Shown one piece after another: positions 8,741 to 13,655 of a stretch of DNA of 13,655 nt. Source of the DNA: Bacteroidales bacterium (lineage in GTDB: Bacteria > Bacteroidota > Bacteroidia > Bacteroidales > ML635J-15); the NCBI GenBank assembly GCA_017997855.1, contig JAGOEF010000022.1, forward strand, positions 1-13,655. The letters are read 5' to 3'. The position numbers and the translations under genes were made by a program. How positions within the stretch are numbered: position 1 is the stretch's first letter; the number at the start of each line of letters is the position of its first letter. The notes beneath the pieces were generated by a model that saw nothing but the letters and a program-made list of their open reading frames with translations, made no database searches and was not told the DNA's origin.

Positions 8741-9548
8741 ATCCGAGCGAAATATGCGGCGAGGAACCCAATACCTGATGGTAAGAATAGGCCAGATCGA
8801 GCGAAAACGAGCGGAAGCGATACCCAAATCCAAGTGCAAAAATCACCGGTTGATTGGCCACACCTACCCGTAGGTAATAATTCTTTTCGGAGTGGTATTC
8901 GAAGCCCAGCCTGAACACAGGTTTTTCGTTTTGCAGGTTATATTCAGCCTCAAAGCTGGTCATCACCGACTTGCCAAAGGCATAACCGGCACCGGCCTTA
9001 AGAACAACCGGAAGATATTGACCTGTAGCACCAATAATCTGCAGGGGATACGGGTTGGCCACATGGGCTGCAAAACGCAGTTTACCGGTTGCCTGAACTA
9101 TCACTCCGGCTTCGAACGAAAAAGCATGGAGGTTGCCATAGATATCGGGCTGATGAATGCGGAAGTAGTTGGCCTGCACTCCCATCGACAGCTTTTTAAA
9201 CAATTGCTGTGCATAGGCCAGCGCGAAGGTGTTTTCGTGGTATTGGCTGAAGCCGAAATGGGTTACTCCAAGTCCCAGGTTACCCGCTCCCAATGGCGTT
9301 TGCATTGCAAAAGCACCAAGCCCTGTTTCGCGCATCATGAACCGGTTTTCGTAGGCAATTCCGGCGGAGGCACGATTGAGTCCTGCAAGTCCCGCCTGAT
9401 TGCCAAGTACCGACCATGTATCAGAAAATACCACCGAGCTACCGGCCATACCGGCAAAACGCGCCCCCGGAACCCATCCGCCACCATCGGCAAATAAACC
9501 TGCCGGAAAGCAAAGCAACAGAAAAACAACGAGTCTGCCTATTCTCAT
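8730..9548 (-). CDS. PorV/PorQ-family outer-membrane protein
   Basis: A 272-residue protein with a signal peptide (cut probably after A20, LFA|DG). The mature start has the family signature: GARFAGMAGSSVVFSD (about 28-43) followed by GNQAGLAGL, corresponding to the N-P-A-G-L motif of PorV/PorQ and FadL-like barrels. The rest is a series of short Gly/aromatic beta strands ending in ISLGYEF, with the terminal Phe expected for outer-membrane insertion. Known PorV and PorQ proteins help the type IX secretion system bring cargo to the cell surface; this one is shorter than those I know (about 340-390), so its exact role is unclear. It overlaps purE by 4 bp (ATGA) and the next gene by 11 bp, so it is translated from the purE transcript. 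Confidence 0.82.
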   Translation of the reverse strand: MRIGRLVVFLLLCFPAGLFADGGGWVPGARFAGMAGSSVVFSDTWSVLGNQAGLAGLNRASAGIAYENRFMMRETGLGAFAMQTPLGAGNLGLGVTHFGFSQYHENTFALAYAQQLFKKLSMGVQANYFRIHQPDIYGNLHAFSFEAGVIVQATGKLRFAAHVANPYPLQIIGATGQYLPVVLKAGAGYAFGKSVMTSFEAEYNLQNEKPVFRLGFEYHSEKNYYLRVGVANQPVIFALGFGYRFRSFSLDLAYSYHQVLGSSPHISLGYEF

Positions 9549-10051
9549 TTCACCCGGTATTCAAAATGATGGGCAGCCAGTTCCTCGTTGGCAGCGACAA
9601 TTTTTTTCTTCAGGTTTTCCTTATATTTTTTCATCTCCGAAGCCAGGTTCTCGTCGGCAAGAGCCAGCATTTGCACCGCCAGAATTCCGGCGTTCAGGGC
9701 TCCATCGACAGCCACTGTGGCTACCGGTATTCCCGGAGGCATCTGCACAATGGCCAGCAGCGAATCCATGCCATCGAAAGAACTCTTCACCGGAACACCT
9801 ATTACCGGAAGCGAAGTAAATGCTGCAATAACACCGGGCAGGTGGGCAGCCATACCTGCTCCGGCAATAAAGATACGAATACCTCTTTCGGGTGCAGTTT
9901 TTACATGTTTTTCAACCTCTTCGGGCGTTCGGTGTGCCGAAAGGGCATTCACCTCAAAAGGAATTTTAAACTCATTGAGCAGTTGGGCTGCCTTTTGCAT
10001 CACCCCCCAGTCGGAGGTGCTTCCCATAATGATACTAACCATTGCTGTCAT
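9545..10051 (-). CDS. purE: N5-carboxyaminoimidazole ribonucleotide mutase PurE
   Basis: Catalyses the rearrangement of N5-CAIR to CAIR in de novo purine (IMP) synthesis in the cytoplasm. The 168-residue product shows the class I PurE motifs: GSTSD (10-14), SAHRTP (38-43) with the conserved His and Arg, AGAGMAAHLPG (63-73) and the MDSLLAIVQMP segment (to about 105). Met67 sits where Gly is common (GGAAHLPG). PurK, the usual partner, is not in the window. ATG at 10051 gives MTAMVSIIMGS; a second ATG at 10042 is possible and would suit the promoter better. The gene heads a four-gene operon with outer-membrane proteins and lies divergent to hpt. Confidence 0.96.
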   Translation of the reverse strand: MTAMVSIIMGSTSDWGVMQKAAQLLNEFKIPFEVNALSAHRTPEEVEKHVKTAPERGIRIFIAGAGMAAHLPGVIAAFTSLPVIGVPVKSSFDGMDSLLAIVQMPPGIPVATVAVDGALNAGILAVQMLALADENLASEMKKYKENLKKKIVAANEELAAHHFEYRVK

Positions 10052-10061
10052 ATTTTTAAAT

Positions 10062-10069
10062 CAAACTTA
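10062..10069 (-). promoter_or_regulatory. Candidate -7 box of the purE operon
   Basis: The minus strand reads TAAGTTTG, a match to TAnnTTTG, 10 bp before the purE ATG at 10051. The implied leader is only about 5 nt, or about 14 nt if translation starts at 10042. A TTGACA lies upstream on the same strand, but only 13 bp away, short for a Bacteroidota -33 element. The box sits 4 bp from the oppositely oriented hpt box. Confidence 0.45.
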
Positions 10070-10073
10070 TGTT

Positions 10074-10081
10074 TATATTTG
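10074..10081 (+). promoter_or_regulatory. Candidate -7 box of the hpt-adk operon
   Basis: TATATTTG matches TAnnTTTG, ending 24 bp before the hpt ATG and giving an inferred leader of about 18 nt. The region where its -33 element should lie (around 10050) falls inside the purE leader and start codon, so the two promoters overlap physically. Confidence 0.5.
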
Positions 10082-10105
10082 TCAAGGCTTAAAAATAAGA
10101 ATAAT

Positions 10106-10660
10106 ATGCGGACAAGAAACCAAAAATCGGTAAAATTATATGACAAGGAATTTGTAAGCTTCATCAACGGAATCACCCTGGCCAAAGCCATTCGCGAAAC
10201 CGGCCTCAAAATGCAGGCAGATCTCGAGGGCGAAGACGTGGTAGCCCTGTGTGTGCTGAATGGTTCGTTTATGTTTGCCGGAGAACTATTCCGGCACTTT
10301 GAACTGCCCTGCAAAATTTCGTTCATCAAACTTTCGTCGTACGAAGGCACCGGCAGCACAGGTTGTGTTCAGGAAATTATCGGACTGAAAGAAAACATAA
10401 CCGGCAAAACCGTGGTGGTGGTCGAAGACATTGTTGATACGGGCGAAACCATTACCAAATTGGTTGAAGACTTAAAAAAACACAATCCGAAGCAAATCCG
10501 CATTGCCACCATGTTGCTCAAACCCGATGCGTATAAGAAAGACATCCCGATTGATTATGTTGCCCTCTCGATACCCGACAAGTTTGTGGTTGGCTTTGGC
10601 CTCGATTATAATGGATTGGGTCGTAACCTGAAAGACCTCTACCAGATTTTGACCGATTAA
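10106..10660 (+). CDS. hpt: Hypoxanthine phosphoribosyltransferase
   Basis: Purine salvage enzyme that joins hypoxanthine (often also guanine) to PRPP to give IMP or GMP in the cytoplasm. The 184-residue product carries the PRPP-binding signature VVVVEDIVDTGET (acidic pair E107-D108, then D111-T-G-E-T), the early LNGSFMFAGEL loop, the flexible-loop region KLSSYEGTGSTG, and the C-terminal VALSIPDKFVVGFGLDY substrate motif with the Lys and Asp expected for purine recognition. The frame is open far upstream (to 9416), but that part is antisense to purE and the PorV-like gene. The ATG at 10106 gives the normal family length. The stop is 12 bp before adk, so the two form an operon feeding IMP and AMP/ADP pools. 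Confidence 0.95.
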   Translation: MRTRNQKSVKLYDKEFVSFINGITLAKAIRETGLKMQADLEGEDVVALCVLNGSFMFAGELFRHFELPCKISFIKLSSYEGTGSTGCVQEIIGLKENITGKTVVVVEDIVDTGETITKLVEDLKKHNPKQIRIATMLLKPDAYKKDIPIDYVALSIPDKFVVGFGLDYNGLGRNLKDLYQILTD

Positions 10661-10672
10661 TTTTTGTAAGTT

Positions 10673-11845
10673 ATGTTAAATATTGCACTCTTCGGGCCTC
10701 CGGGAGCCGGAAAAGGAACGCAGGCTCGTCTGCTTGCCGAAAAATACAAACTCACCTATATCTCGACCGGGGACATCCTGCGCAAAGAAATTGCCGATGG
10801 CAGCCTGCTCGGTATGAAAGCCAAAAGCGTTATCGAAAAAGGCGGTTTGGTTGACGACGAAATTATTGTTCAGATAATTGAAGCATCCATCGAAATGAAC
10901 CCCGACTCGAACGGTATTCTGTTCGACGGGTTCCCCCGTACCTATGCGCAGGCTTATATACTCGAAGGGCTGTTGCTCAAAATGAATACCCGCTTAACCT
11001 GTCTTCTATCGCTCGAAGTGCCGCGCGAGGTGTTGATGAACCGCATGCTCAAACGCTTCGAAAGCGAAAAACGCAGCGACGATACCCTCGAGGTTATCGA
11101 AAAACGCTTGCTCGAATACGACGAGAAAACCATGCCGCTGATTGACTTCTACAACGAACAGGGGAAGTACTATCCCATCGACGGACTGGGCTCGATTGAC
11201 GAAGTGAACAATCGGTTGGTTGACTGCATCGAAAAAGTATTATCGCAAACATGGATTAATATCGTGATGTTCGGCCCTCCGGGATCGGGCAAAGGTACCC
11301 AATCGAAAAAACTTGCCGAGAAATTCAATCTCGTGTATGTTTCGACCGGCGAAATGATCCGGCACGAAATTGAACAACAGACCGAGTGGGGCAAAATTGC
11401 CCAGCCTTTTCTCGACAACGGCGACATTGTTCCCGATGATATTGCCATCCGGCTGATAGAGCGCAAAATTCAAAAATACCCTGATGCCAAGGGCTTCATC
11501 TTTAAAGGTTTCCCAAGTACCCTGGTGCAGGCTTATATTCTCGATGGCCTCCTGAAACGGCTCGACAGCAGTGTTACCACCGTGCTCGAAATAAAAGCCT
11601 CCTCACTGCAGGCCATCAAACGGCTTGTGGCACGGTCGAAAACCGGCAACGCACGCAGCTACGATAAAAACACCGATATCATCATTCACCGGCTGGAGGT
11701 TTTCGAAAACAAAACTTCGGTTGTTGCCGACTACTACAAGAAACAGGGTAAACTCGCAAGTTTCGACGGCAGCGTAAACGAAAACCAACTGTTCGAAGAA
11801 ATGAGCTGCGCCATCGCCAAGGCTATTAAAGAGGTGAGAAAATAA
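10673..11845 (+). CDS. adk: Tandem-duplicated adenylate kinase (second module degenerate)
   Basis: Adenylate kinase converts ATP + AMP to 2 ADP. Here one 390-residue reading frame holds two full modules, about 1-190 and 195-390, roughly 40% identical by eye; normal Adk is about 190-215 residues. Module 1 has GPPGAGKGTQ (8-17), STGDILR, LVDDE, FDGFPRT (84-90), and a short LID with R134-S-D136-D137, so it should be active. Module 2 keeps GPPGSGKGTQ (201-210), STGEMIR and IVPDD. However, DGFPR has become K278-G-F-P-S282, and RSDD has become R328-S-Y330-D331 with one extra residue. The lost Asp and Arg correspond to E. coli Asp84 and Arg88, which bind Mg and AMP. Module 2 is therefore probably inactive on AMP, regulatory, or altered in substrate. 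No frameshift is seen. Cotranscribed with hpt. Confidence 0.93.
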   Translation: MLNIALFGPPGAGKGTQARLLAEKYKLTYISTGDILRKEIADGSLLGMKAKSVIEKGGLVDDEIIVQIIEASIEMNPDSNGILFDGFPRTYAQAYILEGLLLKMNTRLTCLLSLEVPREVLMNRMLKRFESEKRSDDTLEVIEKRLLEYDEKTMPLIDFYNEQGKYYPIDGLGSIDEVNNRLVDCIEKVLSQTWINIVMFGPPGSGKGTQSKKLAEKFNLVYVSTGEMIRHEIEQQTEWGKIAQPFLDNGDIVPDDIAIRLIERKIQKYPDAKGFIFKGFPSTLVQAYILDGLLKRLDSSVTTVLEIKASSLQAIKRLVARSKTGNARSYDKNTDIIIHRLEVFENKTSVVADYYKKQGKLASFDGSVNENQLFEEMSCAIAKAIKEVRK

Positions 11846-11952
11846 AAAACTTGCTTTGGCTCTCGAAGCCCCACGATGTAATTTACCACCCCGAAGACGA
11901 TTATAATACCGCCCGTCGAAATACCTGTGGTGGGCCTTTCGAAAAAGCCAAA

Positions 11953-11983
11953 GGTTCGGGAGTAGCTAACCCGGCTCCGGACC
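11953..11983 (-). terminator. Possible terminator of the right-edge leftward gene
   Basis: Just past the stop of the leftward gene the minus strand can fold into a stem: GGTCCGGAG pairs with CTCCCGAACC across a 12-nt loop, with one G-T wobble and one bulge. It is followed on the minus strand by the T-rich TTTGGCTTTTTC. This looks like an imperfect intrinsic terminator. The spacer (11846-11985) also has a second weak GGC/GCC hairpin around 11935-11950 but no credible gene. Confidence 0.4.
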
Positions 11984-11985
11984 AT

Positions 11986-13655
11986 CTAAAAAAATGCCCT
12001 TAGCTGAACCCCACCGGTATGAATGGTTTTTGCATCTTCGGCAGCCCGCCCGCTGTAGTTGAGGCTCACCTGTAAACCATTGGCCAGCTGCCGCTGAAAA
12101 TTCACCTGCCAGGTAAGGTTGCTTCCGGGAAGCAGGCCTTCGAGCATTTCGTAGGATACGGCTGAATTGCTGTTGCCGCTGTAGTCAATAAATATATAGT
12201 TCAGGTTAATACCCAAGGAACCCCGTTTTACCGAGCTCATACGGTATTCCAGTCCAGCATCATGGGCACTGAGATGTTCACCTCCCGTTCGGTTTTGCTT
12301 GTTCTTCCAGGTATATCCCAGGGTAAACCGATGCTGCATATTCGGCTGGAAGCTGAAACTGAATACATCCTCCAAAAAATCGATAATATAATTCTTCGTC
12401 GAAAAATACTCCGAATCGTAAGACCTAGTTCCTCCGGCAAACTGGTTGGAACACTGGAAACGGCTCTTGAGCGAAAACCGTGTTATCAGCTCGTGGCGGA
12501 GCGTGTTCCTGTTGTCGAAACCATTCACCAGTAACATCTTGCTGCGGTTATTACTCAGCACGTAATCCATCGAAAACGCCGGGTTACTTTTGTTGAAAGA
12601 AAACTCATTGCGCACATGGCTATTCAGCGAAACAAGGCTCGAATCGCTGATCGTTCCTGCAAAGGGGTTGGCATAAACGCCAAAAACATCCGAGGTGTTT
12701 TTACTATTCACCTTATAGGCAAACTGATCGGAAAACCGGGTGAGGAAACCGCCAAAACCCTTTGCATTGCGCCATCGGTTCGAAGGTCTGAACTGCAACA
12801 TCTGGCTGAATTGGTTGGCGTAGGCTTTTATATAGTCGTTGGTTGTGGTGTAGTATCTGATGAAGTTGGCCTGATCCTGAAAAAAAGCCACTTCAAACTC
12901 GTCGAGTTCCTGCACCCCGTTTCCGTTGTAGTCGGTCCACGTGTACACACCCTGCCCTGCAGCCACCTCGATATAAGCGAACTCTGTTTTTCGTTCGAGG
13001 GCAGAACCAATCTCATAAAAAGTAGTAGCCTGCAATGCTCCTTTGAGAATACGCAGCGAATATTCCAGGCGTCCGGTCAGGTTGTTTTCGGGCAGCACCA
13101 AGCCCGGGGAAGCATCAAAAACACTCAGTTTACGGTAGTTGGCTGATGCCTGCAGGTTTTGCCGCTGTCCGTCGGCAAGTTTCAGGCTGAAGTCGATATC
13201 GTGAGCACCCGTACTGTTGGCAAGCACTCCATCGGCTACCACACGGTCGCTGCGCCGTGCATACGACAGGCGAAACTGCTGAGCTGCAGAATCGGCCGAT
13301 CCGATCCAAGCGCGATAGCTGTTCCACGAAAAGCTGCCTTGTACCAGCGAATCGTTCAGCAGCGAAAAGCGGCGGTTGTCTTCGGCTTCTTCGCTCAGCC
13401 CCAGCTGAAATTTGCCGAATTGCCGGCTCAATCCTGCACGGTGCCTCAGGAAGCCCGAGTTCACGGCCGTATCGGCAGCCTGCAGATAGGAAGCATTACC
13501 CGACAACTGCCAGGCGCCATAGTTCAAAACGCCCTGTGCCTGATTGCGCATGCCCTGATACTGCCCGGGACGCTGCATCATGGCAAACTGATAATCGGCA
13601 AACGATTTTGATTTGTGTTCATACTTCATGGCAAATTTTGCCTGATGCTCGCCTG
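11986..13655 (-). CDS. Large outer-membrane/surface barrel-like protein (5' end outside window)
   Basis: At least 556 residues are visible and the frame is open to the right edge, so the start and any signal peptide are missing; the ATG at 13629 is internal (codons such as Gly-Glu-His-Gln precede it without a stop). The sequence is dominated by alternating amphipathic strands with many Tyr, Phe, Asn, Ser and Arg, and ends in GVQLRAFF, an aromatic terminus typical of outer-membrane barrels. A striking DYNGNGVQELDEFE stretch (codons around 12893-12934) resembles a calcium-binding loop, with Asp/Asn at alternate positions, then Gly and a closing Glu. I do not recognise a named family. Similar long Bacteroidota envelope proteins with such a loop exist; assignment to transport, secretion or adhesion is not possible from this fragment. 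Confidence 0.75.
   Translation of the reverse strand, partial: GEHQAKFAMKYEHKSKSFADYQFAMMQRPGQYQGMRNQAQGVLNYGAWQLSGNASYLQAADTAVNSGFLRHRAGLSRQFGKFQLGLSEEAEDNRRFSLLNDSLVQGSFSWNSYRAWIGSADSAAQQFRLSYARRSDRVVADGVLANSTGAHDIDFSLKLADGQRQNLQASANYRKLSVFDASPGLVLPENNLTGRLEYSLRILKGALQATTFYEIGSALERKTEFAYIEVAAGQGVYTWTDYNGNGVQELDEFEVAFFQDQANFIRYYTTTNDYIKAYANQFSQMLQFRPSNRWRNAKGFGGFLTRFSDQFAYKVNSKNTSDVFGVYANPFAGTISDSSLVSLNSHVRNEFSFNKSNPAFSMDYVLSNNRSKMLLVNGFDNRNTLRHELITRFSLKSRFQCSNQFAGGTRSYDSEYFSTKNYIIDFLEDVFSFSFQPNMQHRFTLGYTWKNKQNRTGGEHLSAHDAGLEYRMSSVKRGSLGINLNYIFIDYSGNSNSAVSYEMLEGLLPGSNLTWQVNFQRQLANGLQVSLNYSGRAAEDAKTIHTGGVQLRAFF

Noticed and set aside
8741..8839. 33-residue upstream extension of the HHH-barrel protein.
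   Set aside because: It lies inside the PorV-like gene and would bury the clear signal peptide starting at 8740.
8892..9497. 201-residue plus-strand frame opposite the PorV-like gene, and other long antisense frames in this region.
   Set aside because: The minus-strand genes have recognisable motifs, signal peptides and tight operon spacing; the opposite frames have none and are shadows of the codon pattern.
9416..10105. Long in-frame upstream extension of hpt (frame open from 9416).
   Set aside because: It is antisense to purE and the PorV-like gene, low-complexity in Cys/His/Ser, and would make hpt more than twice its family length.
11734..11985. 83-residue minus-strand frame with ATG directly after the barrel gene's stop and one hydrophobic stretch.
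   Set aside because: More than 110 bp is antisense to the conserved end of adk, and the composition shows no sign of selection.

Overview
The window looks like chromosomal DNA of a Bacteroidota bacterium, most likely an environmental member of the Bacteroidales/Marinilabiliales side. The evidence is: several upstream regions carry TAnnTTTG boxes (the Bacteroidota -7 promoter element); start codons lack Shine-Dalgarno sequences; there is a PorV/PorQ-family outer-membrane protein; and there are two further large barrel-like proteins ending in an aromatic residue. No RNA genes, CRISPR arrays, insertion sequences or phage genes were seen. Most genes are housekeeping.

Layout. From the left edge, the 3' two thirds of lon (ATP-dependent protease) runs rightward and meets lysS (lysyl-tRNA synthetase) tail to tail, 8 bp apart. 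A 269-bp AT-rich spacer with divergent candidate promoters separates lysS from recJ (single-strand exonuclease). A two-domain universal stress protein follows. Its stop codon overlaps, tail to tail, the end of a four-gene leftward cluster. In transcription order that cluster is purE, a PorV/PorQ-like outer-membrane protein, a large periplasmic helix-hairpin-helix plus beta-barrel protein, and a 160-residue protein of unknown function. The junctions are 4-bp overlap, 11-bp overlap and 2-bp gap, so it is almost certainly one operon.

Back to back with purE, across only 54 bp, is the rightward pair hpt (hypoxanthine salvage) and adk. The two candidate -7 boxes in this gap lie 4 bp apart, so de novo and salvage purine promoters probably interfere with each other. 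After a 140-bp spacer with a terminator-like hairpin, the right edge holds the 3' part of a large leftward gene for a probable surface or outer-membrane beta-barrel protein.

The most unusual item is adk. It encodes two complete adenylate-kinase modules in one 390-residue chain. The first has all the expected catalytic motifs. The second keeps its ATP-binding loop but has lost the Asp and Arg of the conserved DGFPR motif, which suggests a pseudokinase or altered-specificity module. The second most interesting item is the coupling of purE to outer-membrane genes, one of which joins a ComEA-like DNA-binding fold to a predicted outer-membrane barrel. No wholly new defence or mobile system is evident.
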